A DNA stretch of 64,000 nt from Alphaproteobacteria bacterium (lineage in GTDB: Bacteria > Pseudomonadota > Alphaproteobacteria > Bin65), in the NCBI GenBank assembly GCA_022819985.1, contig JAJEGH010000012.1, positions 1-64,000 on the forward strand, read 5' to 3'. Below are positions 54,656 through 62,037 of this stretch, piece by piece. The position numbers were made by a program, and so were the translations under genes. The notes below the pieces were generated by a model, which saw nothing but the letters and a program-made list of their open reading frames with translations, had not been told where the DNA came from and did not search any database. The stretch's first letter is position 1; each line of letters begins with the position of its first letter.

Positions 54656-55210
54656 CTATTCACTCTGCTTTTCCCGGTTTCGCCGCTTGCGGACCCACAG
54701 GGGCGGGCCGAACTCCGGCGGCGGCAGCGGTTCCGCCGGGCCGCCCGGCGTCTCCGGCCGGGGCGCGAAGCGGCCCATCGTCAGAAGCCGATCATACATG
54801 ACGATGGCGCCGGCCAAAGACACATTCACGGAGAATTTCGTGGGAATTTTCACCACATGGGCGCACAGGGCGGTGACTTCGGGGGACAGGCTGCCGCGCT
54901 CCGGGCCGAGGATATAGGCGGCTTGCGGCGGATGCGTGAAGCTGGGCAGATCGACCGCGCTGTCGGTCAGTTCGACGCCAATCAGGCTGCAACCGGCCGG
55001 CAGGCGCAAATCCCGCCAGGACTCGAAATCGTGCAGCGGAACGTGCGCCCAGCTTTTCGAGGTGTCGGACTTGCGGAGTTCGCTCCGGCTGCAGGGCGCG
55101 TTGACCGTAAACAGAAAGCTGGCGCCGAAGGCATGGGCGGTGCGGAACAGCGCACCTGCATTCATGGCCTTGGAAAGACCCTCCGCACCGATGCCGAAAT
55201 ATCCGCGCAT
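54656..55210 (-). CDS. TrmH/SpoU family RNA 2'-O-methyltransferase
   Basis: 184-residue SPOUT methyltransferase. Motif 1 is NAGALFRTAHAFGASFLFTV, motif 2 is YILGPERGSLSPEV, and motif 3 is IPTKFSVNVSLAGAIVMYDRLL, which holds the SAM-binding knot. It probably methylates a ribose of tRNA or rRNA; the site is not predictable. The basic C-terminal tail (PPLWVRKRRNREKQ) likely contacts RNA. It lies just upstream of the IalB-like gene on the same strand. Confidence 0.88.
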   Translation of the reverse strand: MRGYFGIGAEGLSKAMNAGALFRTAHAFGASFLFTVNAPCSRSELRKSDTSKSWAHVPLHDFESWRDLRLPAGCSLIGVELTDSAVDLPSFTHPPQAAYILGPERGSLSPEVTALCAHVVKIPTKFSVNVSLAGAIVMYDRLLTMGRFAPRPETPGGPAEPLPPPEFGPPLWVRKRRNREKQSE

Positions 55211-55312
55211 GGACAGTGATGTGGCCTGCCCCTAAGTAGCGGGCAAGATGATTTTGCGAAATTCGGGCCGGCGTCCGCCGGTTCGGCCCGTCCCCTTCCG
55301 ATTCCTGGTTCC

Positions 55313-56341
55313 ATGAGCGCCGAACCGCCGCCCAATCCAGTGCTGATTACCGTCACCCGTTCGGGCTTCGCGGAAAGCGTCCATCGCGGCGCGGTGTGCG
55401 TGATCGATGCAGAAGGGGAAACCGTACTGGCTGCGGGCGATGTGGACCGGCCGGTGTTGCCGCGCTCGGCGATCAAGCCGCTTCAGGCCATACCGTTTAT
55501 CGAGGATGGTGCGGCGGACTCCTGGAAGGCGACCGGCGAAGAGATCGCCCTGGCCTGTGCCTCCCACAGCGGCGACCCGGTTCACCTGCGCACGGCGCGC
55601 GCCTGGCTGAACCGGCTGGGATTGCCGGAGATCGCGCTGGCCTGCGGGTCGCGCCTGCCGCTGGGTCATATGTCGGCCGTACGGATGGAGGCGGCCGGCG
55701 AAGCGCCGTCGCGGCTGCACAACCCCTGCAGCGGCAAACATCTGGCGATGATCGCGACGGCGCTCAACAACGGCGAGCCGTCGGAAGGCTACGCCGGACC
55801 GGACCATCCGGTGCAAAGGCGTATCCTGGAAACGCTCAGCGAAGTGGCCGATACCGACCTGAGCGACGCGGCGGTGACGGTTGACGGTTGCGGCGTGCCT
55901 TGCTGGGCCATTCCGTTGAAGACCGTCGCCCGCGCCTACGCCCGTTTCGCCGATACCCACGGAATGCCGGTGCCCCGCCAGTCCGCCATACGGCGGCTCA
56001 AGGTCGCCATTGCCAGCCATCCCGAACAGATTGCCGGAAGGGGCCGGTTCGATACGGCGCTGATTGGCCGGAAAGGCCACAGCCTGATCGTCAAGACCGG
56101 AGCGGAGGGCGTCTACACGGCGGCGCTGCCCTATCTGGGCCTCGGGGTGGCGGTAAAGATCGACGACGGCGCCCGCCGGGCCGCGGAGGTGGCGATGGCT
56201 GCCGTCCTGCGCTATCTCGAAATGCTGGACGATGCGGACTGGGCTGTGCTGCGCCCCTATGTGGAGCCGCCGGTCCGCAGCGCCGCCGGCGAAATCGTCG
56301 GCGGTTTCGACATTGCACCCGGCTGGCTGGGCCGGGCCTGA
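55313..56341 (+). CDS. L-asparaginase, Rhizobium etli (AnsA/ReAV) type
   Basis: 342-residue enzyme of the asparaginase II family (PF06089), unrelated to E. coli asparaginase, which hydrolyses asparagine to aspartate and ammonia. The serine-beta-lactamase-like S52-x-x-K55 (RSAIKPLQA) and S83 in ACASHSGD mark the active site. The zinc site of the R. etli enzyme is conserved as C138 and K141 (HNPCSGKH) and C192 (VDGCGVP). All key residues are intact. It lies 23 bp before the quinone-oxidoreductase gene on the same strand. Confidence 0.9.
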   Translation: MSAEPPPNPVLITVTRSGFAESVHRGAVCVIDAEGETVLAAGDVDRPVLPRSAIKPLQAIPFIEDGAADSWKATGEEIALACASHSGDPVHLRTARAWLNRLGLPEIALACGSRLPLGHMSAVRMEAAGEAPSRLHNPCSGKHLAMIATALNNGEPSEGYAGPDHPVQRRILETLSEVADTDLSDAAVTVDGCGVPCWAIPLKTVARAYARFADTHGMPVPRQSAIRRLKVAIASHPEQIAGRGRFDTALIGRKGHSLIVKTGAEGVYTAALPYLGLGVAVKIDDGARRAAEVAMAAVLRYLEMLDDADWAVLRPYVEPPVRSAAGEIVGGFDIAPGWLGRA

Positions 56342-56364
56342 CAATCGGACGGAGCAAGAGCGCC

Positions 56365-57357
56365 ATGCGGGCAGTTGTCGTTCGGGAATGGACCGAACCG
56401 AAAGATCTGGCAGTCGGTTCGCTGCCGGTGCGCGATCCGGAGGCGGGCGAGGTGCGGATCGCCGTTCGCGCCGCCGGCCTGAATTTCGCCGACACGCTGA
56501 TCGTCGCCGGAAAATACCAGGAGAAGCCGCCCTTCCCCTTCAGCCCCGGAATGGAGGCCGCCGGCGAGATCGAAGCCGTGGGCGCCGGGGTGAGCGGACT
56601 CAGGGAAGGCGACCGGGTTATGGCGCTGACCGGCCACGGCGGCTTCGCCGAGCGCTGCGTCACGCAAGCGCAACGGGTGCTGAAAATTCCCGACAGCATG
56701 AGCTTCGCGCACGCCGCCGCCTTTCCGGTCGCCTACGGCACGTCGCACCTTGCGCTGCGCCATCGCGGCCAGTTGCAGCGGGACGAGACCCTGCTGGTCC
56801 ACGGCGCGGCCGGCGGCGTCGGCCTAACCGCCGTACAGATCGGCAAGGTGCTGGGCGCGCGCGTGATCGGTACGGCCCGGGGCGCCGAGAAGCGCGCCAT
56901 CGCCGAGGCCAACGGCGCCGAGACGACAATCGACTATTCCGAGGAGGACGTCCGGAGCCGGGTTCTGGAACTGACCGGCGGCAAGGGTGCGAACGTCATC
57001 TACGATCCGGTCGGCGGCGACGTTTTCGACGCTTCGCTGCGCTGCATCGCCTGGGAGGGCCGCCTGCTCGTGATCGGCTTCGCCGCCGGCCGCATTCCGC
57101 AAGCGCCGGCGAATTACCTGCTGCTCAAGAATGCCGCCGCCGTCGGCGTGTTCTGGGGCGCCTACATGAAGAACGATCCGCCGGTCGTCCTGCGCAGCTT
57201 CGAGGAGTTGCTCGGCTGGTACGCCGACGGCCGGCTCGTGCCGCACATCTCGGCCACCTTCGGCCTTGAGGAGATACGCGACGCGATGGCGATGCTGCTG
57301 GCCCGCAAGTCGACAGGCAAGATCGTGATTGCGACAGGCGCCGCCCCGCAACGGTAA
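56365..57357 (+). CDS. NADPH:quinone oxidoreductase, zinc-free MDR family
   Basis: 330 residues. GroES-like N-terminus with AAGLNFADTLIVAGKYQEKPPFPF and GMEAAGEIEAVGAGV. The NADPH fold has LLVHGAAGGVGLTAVQIGK (glycine-rich loop) and GADVIYD-like NVIYDPVGGDVFD. The YQEKP.FPFSPG element is typical of the acryloyl-CoA/crotonyl-CoA-type or QOR-like branch common in alphaproteobacteria. The start chosen directly follows the asparaginase gene; longer upstream reading overlaps that gene out of frame. Confidence 0.9.
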   Translation: MRAVVVREWTEPKDLAVGSLPVRDPEAGEVRIAVRAAGLNFADTLIVAGKYQEKPPFPFSPGMEAAGEIEAVGAGVSGLREGDRVMALTGHGGFAERCVTQAQRVLKIPDSMSFAHAAAFPVAYGTSHLALRHRGQLQRDETLLVHGAAGGVGLTAVQIGKVLGARVIGTARGAEKRAIAEANGAETTIDYSEEDVRSRVLELTGGKGANVIYDPVGGDVFDASLRCIAWEGRLLVIGFAAGRIPQAPANYLLLKNAAAVGVFWGAYMKNDPPVVLRSFEELLGWYADGRLVPHISATFGLEEIRDAMAMLLARKSTGKIVIATGAAPQR

Positions 57358-57378
57358 GCCGGGGCGCCGCCGGCATTG

Positions 57379-57933
57379 TCAATCCCGATCCCGGCCCCGA
57401 TCCCGGTCTCGCTTCCGGTCTCGCTTCCGGCCGGGATCGCCTTCCCCGGCCGCCGCTTCGATCCGTTCCATATCGGCGTCGGACAGGCCGAAATGGTGGC
57501 CGATCTCGTGGATCAGCACATGGCGCACGACATCGGCGAGCCGTTCCCCGGTTTCCGCGGCATAGGCTTCGATGGGGCGGGCATAGAGGAAGATGCGGTC
57601 AGGCGCCGGCGCAACGTATCCGGCCTCTTTCTCGCCCACGGCGATGCCGCTGTAGAGACCGAGCAGGTCCCATCGTGTGGAACAACCCATCTGCGCAAGG
57701 GTTTCGGCGTCCGGGAAATCGCGAATTGCGATAACGACCCCATCCGCGTGGCGCCGGAAATCGGCCGGCAGCGCCGCGTAGCACCGCTCCGCGATCGCGA
57801 GGATTTCGTCGTCCGCTTCGCCTGTCCCGGCCGCCGGTTCCGCGGCAGGCGCCGCTTGCCGGGGCCGGTTGTGCGGTGTAACGACGGGCATTGCGCGGTG
57901 CCTGCGGGGCGATATGCGGTCTCTGGCGGCCAT
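57379..57933 (-). CDS. Zincin-like metallopeptidase family protein with Arg/Asp tail
   Basis: 184 residues. The zinc site HExxH is H142-E143-I-G-H146, followed by HFGLSD with Asp152, the pattern of the minimal zincin family (PF06262). Before it lies the conserved GLYSGIAVGEKE and DRIFLYARPIEAYA. After about residue 165 the chain ends in a tail of alternating Arg/Lys and Asp (RKRDRKRDRDRGRDRD), encoded by imperfect short repeats. No signal peptide, so it is cytosolic. ATG at 57933 preferred; one at 57891 is also possible. Confidence 0.8.
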   Translation of the reverse strand: MAARDRISPRRHRAMPVVTPHNRPRQAAPAAEPAAGTGEADDEILAIAERCYAALPADFRRHADGVVIAIRDFPDAETLAQMGCSTRWDLLGLYSGIAVGEKEAGYVAPAPDRIFLYARPIEAYAAETGERLADVVRHVLIHEIGHHFGLSDADMERIEAAAGEGDPGRKRDRKRDRDRGRDRD

Positions 57934-57994
57934 AGCGCCGAGATAGGAAGCGCGTCGCGGCGCACAAGGGTTGACCCGGCATGGGAGGACGACG

Positions 57995-58285
57995 ATGACG
58001 GACAGGCTCACCGGCGCGGCGCGCGCGGAAGCTCTGGCAGCGCTCGACGGCTGGTCGGAGGTCGAAGGCCGCGACGCGCTCGCCAGGAATTTCCGCTTCC
58101 GGGATTTCAACGAGGCCTTCGGTTTCATGGCGCGGGTGGCGCTCTGTGCCGAAAAGGCGGACCATCACCCGGAATGGTTCAACGTTTACAACCGTGTCGA
58201 GATCGTGCTGAGCACCCACGATGCCGGCGGTGTCACCGGGAAGGACATCGCCCTCGCCCGCTTTATCGACGCCGCTGCCGGATAA
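57995..58285 (+). CDS. phhB: Pterin-4a-carbinolamine dehydratase
   Basis: 96-residue enzyme that dehydrates 4a-hydroxy-tetrahydropterin, recycling the cofactor of phenylalanine hydroxylase. The family signature with catalytic histidines is present: [24 protein letters not shown], followed by [15 protein letters not shown] (quoted in two parts). GGGAGGACGACG before the ATG settles the start. The neighbouring genes are not phenylalanine genes, although the maleylacetoacetate isomerase at the left end belongs to the same overall route. Confidence 0.92.
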   Translation: MTDRLTGAARAEALAALDGWSEVEGRDALARNFRFRDFNEAFGFMARVALCAEKADHHPEWFNVYNRVEIVLSTHDAGGVTGKDIALARFIDAAAG

Positions 58286-58301
58286 GGCCGGCGGCGCCTG
58301 T

Positions 58302-59303
58302 TCAGGCTCTCTTGCAGCGCTCCGTCGTTTCCAGCAGGGCGCGCCGGATTCCCGGTTCCATTGCCGAGTGACCCGCATCGGGCACCACGACATAGTCGGC
58401 CTCGGGCCAGGCCCGGGCGAGTTCGTCCGCCGTCATGATCGGGCACACCACATCGTAGCGGCCCTGGACGATGGTGCAGGGCAGATGGCGGAGCCCGGCG
58501 ATGCCGCGCAACAGGTCGGTGTCCTCCAGGAACATGGCGTGGCGGAAATAATGCGCTTCGATCCGCGCCAGGCCCAGCGCCATGCGGTCCTGCTGGAAGG
58601 CCGAAACGGTGTCGGGACTCGGCAGCAGTGTGGAGCAGGCGCCCTCATAGGCGCTCCAGGCCCGGGCGGCGGGCAGATGCACCGCCGGATCGGGATTGCC
58701 GAGGCGCGCGAGATAGGCGGTCAGCAGATCGCCGCGCTCGTCCTCTGGAACGAATTCGGCGAAACGGCGATGGGCTTCCGGAAAAATCCGCTTCATGCCG
58801 GTGAGGAACCAGTCGAGTTCCGACCGGCGGCCGAGGAAAATCCCGCGCAGGACGAAACCGCGGCAGCGCGCCGGATGGGCCGCACCGTAGGCCAGCGCCA
58901 GGGCGCTGCCCCACGACCCGCCGAACAGCCACCAGGACTCGATGCCGAGCAGCGCCCGCAGCTTTTCCATGTCAGAAATCAGATGTTGCGTCGTATTGGC
59001 CTCGACATGACCGTGCGGAGTCGACCTTCCGGCGCCGCGCTGGTCGAACAGCACGATCCGGTAGTGGGCGGGATCGAAATAACGCCGGTGGGTCGGCGAG
59101 GTGCCGGCGCCGGGTCCGCCGTGCAGGAACGCGACCGGGACTCCGGACGGGTTACCCGATTGTTCCCAATACATCCTGTGGCCATGATCGAGCGTGACGA
59201 ACCCGCTGTCATAGGGCTCGATCGCCGGAAAAAGTTCGGCGCGGGCACCCGACGCAGGCCGGGAAGCGGATCGGGACACGGACGGATTGGCTTCGGCATG
59301 CAT
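58302..59303 (-). CDS. pip: Prolyl aminopeptidase (S33)
   Basis: 333-residue alpha/beta hydrolase that releases N-terminal proline. The oxyanion motif HGGPGAGTS, the catalytic Ser in FGGSWGSALALAY, the Asp in QGRYDVVCP and the His in DAGHSAME form the complete active site. FDQRGAGRSTPHG and WSAYEGACSTL are typical of the family. The ATG touches the start codon of the divergent SNase-like gene with no intergenic base (ATGCAT). Confidence 0.93.
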   Translation of the reverse strand: MHAEANPSVSRSASRPASGARAELFPAIEPYDSGFVTLDHGHRMYWEQSGNPSGVPVAFLHGGPGAGTSPTHRRYFDPAHYRIVLFDQRGAGRSTPHGHVEANTTQHLISDMEKLRALLGIESWWLFGGSWGSALALAYGAAHPARCRGFVLRGIFLGRRSELDWFLTGMKRIFPEAHRRFAEFVPEDERGDLLTAYLARLGNPDPAVHLPAARAWSAYEGACSTLLPSPDTVSAFQQDRMALGLARIEAHYFRHAMFLEDTDLLRGIAGLRHLPCTIVQGRYDVVCPIMTADELARAWPEADYVVVPDAGHSAMEPGIRRALLETTERCKRA

Positions 59304-60185
59304 AACGGAGCGAGCGGCTTGCCGGCTTCAGCGGAGACGCGAGGAGCATCTGTAGCCGAGCGCGGCCGGAAGGTCACCCGTTCCTTGCGCCGCGTCGGCC
59401 GGGCGGCGGCGCTGACTTTCTGCCTGTGGCCTGCCGCGCTTTCCGCCGCCGGCGCTGCTGCCGCGCCCGATACGCTGCAGCCGGCCGGCGAAGCACGGGT
59501 CGTCGATGTCATAAACGGCGCAACGGTGCGCCTGGCTTCGGGCGACATCGCGCGCCTCGCCGGTATCGACGCGCCGCGCCTGGCGGACCGCAGCGGCCGG
59601 CCCTGGCCCCATGCTGCGGCGTCGCGGCGGGCGCTCGCCACCCTTGTTCTCGACCGGCGGGTACGCCTGTTCCATGCCGGCCGTCGAATCGACCGCTACG
59701 GCCGCCTGATCGTCCATCTGTTCGTCGGGCCGCGCTGGGTCCAGGGCGCCCTCGTATCGGACGGCCATGTCCGGGTGCGCAGCTATGCCGGCAATCGCCA
59801 GCGCGTCGCCGAACTGCTGGCGCGGGAAGACGCGGCGCGCAGGGCCAGGCTTGGGATATGGGCGCACAGCCGCTATGCCGTCCGAACGCCCGAATCGGTG
59901 CGGCGCGACCTCGACTCCTGGCAGATTGTCGAGGGGACGGTGAGGGCCGTCGCGGCATTCCGGGACGTGACCTATCTAAATTTTGACGACGACTGGCGGA
60001 CCGATTTTACCGTGCGGATCGCCGCCCGCGCCCGCCGCCTGTTCCGCAACGCCGGCATCGACCTCCGGGCCCTGGAGGGCCGGACCGTCCGCGTGCGCGG
60101 CTGGGTGCGCCGGCGCAACGGCCCGCTGATCGCCGCCACCCATCCCGAACAGATCGAGCGGCTGCCGCCGGCGTCGGGCCGGTAG
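59298..60185 (+). CDS. Exported SNase-like (thermonuclease-fold) protein, catalytic Glu replaced
   Basis: 295 residues from the ATG, or 266 from an in-frame TTG at 59385. The TTG has GGAAGG upstream and places the signal peptide (GRAAALTFCLWPAALSAAGAAA) at the N-terminus, so it may be the true start. The nuclease fold spans ARVVDVINGATVRL to about residue 175. R86, D91 and R136 match the Arg35, Asp40 and Arg87 of the staphylococcal enzyme, but the position of Glu43 is Arg94 (GIDAPR for GIDAPE). A second OB-like domain of about 90 residues follows (VEGTVRAVAAFRDVTYLNF). It may be a non-catalytic binding protein. Confidence 0.75.
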   Translation: MHNGASGLPASAETRGASVAERGRKVTRSLRRVGRAAALTFCLWPAALSAAGAAAAPDTLQPAGEARVVDVINGATVRLASGDIARLAGIDAPRLADRSGRPWPHAAASRRALATLVLDRRVRLFHAGRRIDRYGRLIVHLFVGPRWVQGALVSDGHVRVRSYAGNRQRVAELLAREDAARRARLGIWAHSRYAVRTPESVRRDLDSWQIVEGTVRAVAAFRDVTYLNFDDDWRTDFTVRIAARARRLFRNAGIDLRALEGRTVRVRGWVRRRNGPLIAATHPEQIERLPPASGR

Positions 60186-60194
60186 CCGGGCACG

Positions 60195-60596
60195 CTATCC
60201 CGATTTCCTTTCCGCTTCGCCTGCCGCGTCGCCCGCCGCGTCGACAGCCAGACGTTCGGCATCGCTGTCGGTCGGCACCCTGTCCGCCTCGCGGGCGCGC
60301 TTGCTGTAGATGAACCAGAGATTCCGGGCATAGATCATCAGACCGCCGGCTTGGCCGCAGATGATGACCGGATCGCGCCGCCAGATGGCATAGGTCAACA
60401 GCGTCATGCCGCCCAGGATGCTGAAATACCAGAAGGCGATGGGCACGATGCTCTCTTTCGCCTTCTCGCTGACGAACCATTGGATGATGAAGCGCGCCGA
60501 GAACATGGCCTGCCCCAGGAAACCGACCATCACCCAGACGAGTTCTCCGGACGTCTCGACGTTCATCAGGCTCTTGAGCGTTTCGAGAAATTCCAT
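60195..60596 (-). CDS. Lipid A biosynthesis N-terminal domain (LAB_N) membrane protein
   Basis: 133 residues with three membrane segments: VWVMVGFLGQAMFSARFIIQWF, PIAFWYFSILGGMTLLTYAIW and PVIICGQAGGLMIYARNLWFIY. GQAMFSARFIIQWFVSEK followed by SILGG is the LAB_N signature, found as a separate protein or fused to sugar-transferase domains that modify lipid A. The cytoplasmic tail is charged. The ATG at 60596 gives MEFLETLKSLMN, fitting the family. The role is probably in lipid A or lipid-sugar transport, not proven. Confidence 0.85.
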   Translation of the reverse strand: MEFLETLKSLMNVETSGELVWVMVGFLGQAMFSARFIIQWFVSEKAKESIVPIAFWYFSILGGMTLLTYAIWRRDPVIICGQAGGLMIYARNLWFIYSKRAREADRVPTDSDAERLAVDAAGDAAGEAERKSG

Positions 60597-60782
60597 GGGA
60601 TTTCGAATCCTTTCCGCACGGCGAAGGTGCGACGCTGCCCCCCGGCCGCAACCGGCGCCAGACGGCACGGTGCCGCGCAAATTCCGGACGGCTCAACCGG
60701 GCGGTGCTGTACAATGAAAGGACGAGCGAAACGATCGACCGGGACAGGTCCTTGAAATCTTCGCCCTGCCGGGAGCTGCGAA

Positions 60783-61136
60783 ATGACCGATCCCTCGAAA
60801 TTGAACGAGGAAGAAAGCGCGCTGATCGCAGCCAATCTCGACCGGTATCGTGCGCTCGACGAGGGGACGATGAAGCCGCGCGGCAGGAGCGGTATCCATT
60901 TCGTGCGCGTCTGCCGCGGCAAGGCGGAACCCGTTACCAAACACGAGCGTGCCTATCTGAAATGGAAACGGTTGCAGTTGCTGGAAGCAACGCGCCGCTA
61001 CAAACGAAAACAGGAAGAGGACCGGCAATCCGTTCCGGAGTTCGAAGACGGATACCCGCGTAGCGAATTCGGTACCCGCGAAGAGTATATTCGAGACGCC
61101 GCGAGGCAGCGCGCATCCATACGGAACCGGGAATAA
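60783..61136 (+). CDS. DUF413 (MaoP-like) small protein
   Basis: 117 residues. The core ALDEGTMKPRGRSGIHFVRVCRGKAEPVTKHERAYLKWKRL (quoted in parts: HFVRVCRGKAEPVTKHE and YLKWKRL) matches the C-terminal part of DUF413, whose gammaproteobacterial member MaoP acts with a chromosome-organising site. The N-terminal half of DUF413 is not present in the usual form, and a charged tail replaces it at the C-terminus. A purine-rich GGGAG stands upstream of the ATG. It precedes ccmC by 62 bp on the same strand. DUF assignment is from pattern memory. Confidence 0.6.
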   Translation: MTDPSKLNEEESALIAANLDRYRALDEGTMKPRGRSGIHFVRVCRGKAEPVTKHERAYLKWKRLQLLEATRRYKRKQEEDRQSVPEFEDGYPRSEFGTREEYIRDAARQRASIRNRE

Positions 61137-61198
61137 AACCGGCGGCGACAATGCGCCGGGATGGTGCGCTCGCAGGCCCGGCCTATCTTGCCGCCCCG

Positions 61199-61924
61199 AT
61201 GTTTCACGCTTTCGCCAATCCGGCGCGATTCAATCGTCTGGCTCGCGCAGTTTACCCCTGGAGCCTTGCGGCCACCCTGCTCTGCCTGGGTGTCGGCATT
61301 CCCTGGGCGCTGTTCTTCGCGCCGGCCGACTACCAGCAGGGCGAAAGTGTGCGCATCATGTATGTCCATGTGCCGTCGGCCTGGATGGCGTTGTTCGTCT
61401 ATCTCGTGGTGGCGGCGCTCAGCGCGTCCAGTCTGATCTGGCGCCATACGCTGGCCGATATCGTGGCGCAGGCTGCCTCGCCCATCGGCGCCTGCTTCAC
61501 CGCGCTGGCGCTGGCCACCGGGTCGCTCTGGGGCAAGCCGATGTGGGGCACCTGGTGGGTCTGGGATGCGCGGCTGACCTCGGTGCTGGTGCTGTTCTTC
61601 TTCTATCTGGGGCATATCGCGCTGGCGCGGGCTTTCGACGATCCGCAGCGCGGCGCCCGGGCGGCGGCGCTGCTCGCCGTGGTCGGAGTAGTCAACCTGC
61701 CGATCGTCAAGTTTTCCGTCGACTGGTGGAGCACGCTGCATCAGCCTTCCAGCATCCTGAAATTGAGCGGACCGACCATCCACAGCTCCATGCTGTGGCC
61801 GCTGCTCCTGACGATCGCCGGTTTCATGGCCTATTTCGTGACGGTCCTGATCCTGCGCAGCCGGGCCGCCCTCCTTGCCCAGCGCCGGCGGGTCCTGGAA
61901 TTCAGGAAGCTCGCCGCCGGATAG
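61199..61924 (+). CDS. ccmC: Cytochrome c biogenesis protein CcmC (heme transport)
   Basis: 241-residue membrane protein with six segments that passes heme to CcmE. The tryptophan-rich periplasmic loop WGKPMWGTWWVWDARLTS (about 111-128) and the flanking histidines (H57 in MYVHVPSAWMAL and His in STLHQPSSI) bind heme. The ATG at 61199 gives MFHAFANPARF, the standard start. The usual neighbours ccmA, ccmB, ccmD and ccmE are not in view, so it stands alone here; a 62-bp gap separates it from the DUF413 gene. Confidence 0.95.
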   Translation: MFHAFANPARFNRLARAVYPWSLAATLLCLGVGIPWALFFAPADYQQGESVRIMYVHVPSAWMALFVYLVVAALSASSLIWRHTLADIVAQAASPIGACFTALALATGSLWGKPMWGTWWVWDARLTSVLVLFFFYLGHIALARAFDDPQRGARAAALLAVVGVVNLPIVKFSVDWWSTLHQPSSILKLSGPTIHSSMLWPLLLTIAGFMAYFVTVLILRSRAALLAQRRRVLEFRKLAAG

Positions 61925-62037
61925 CCGTTCGCTCCGATCGGCGCTTTGCCTGCCGACCCGGATTTCTCCCCGCAGTCACGACCTCCGCGGCAGCGGGCGG
62001 GCGCGGTCCATCGATCCGCAAGGCTCATGCCCGCTCT

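Noticed and set aside
57382..57432. Repeated CGGTCTCGCTTC-like units as a stand-alone repeat element
   Set aside because: They encode the Arg/Asp tail of the metallopeptidase-family protein and are explained by that gene.
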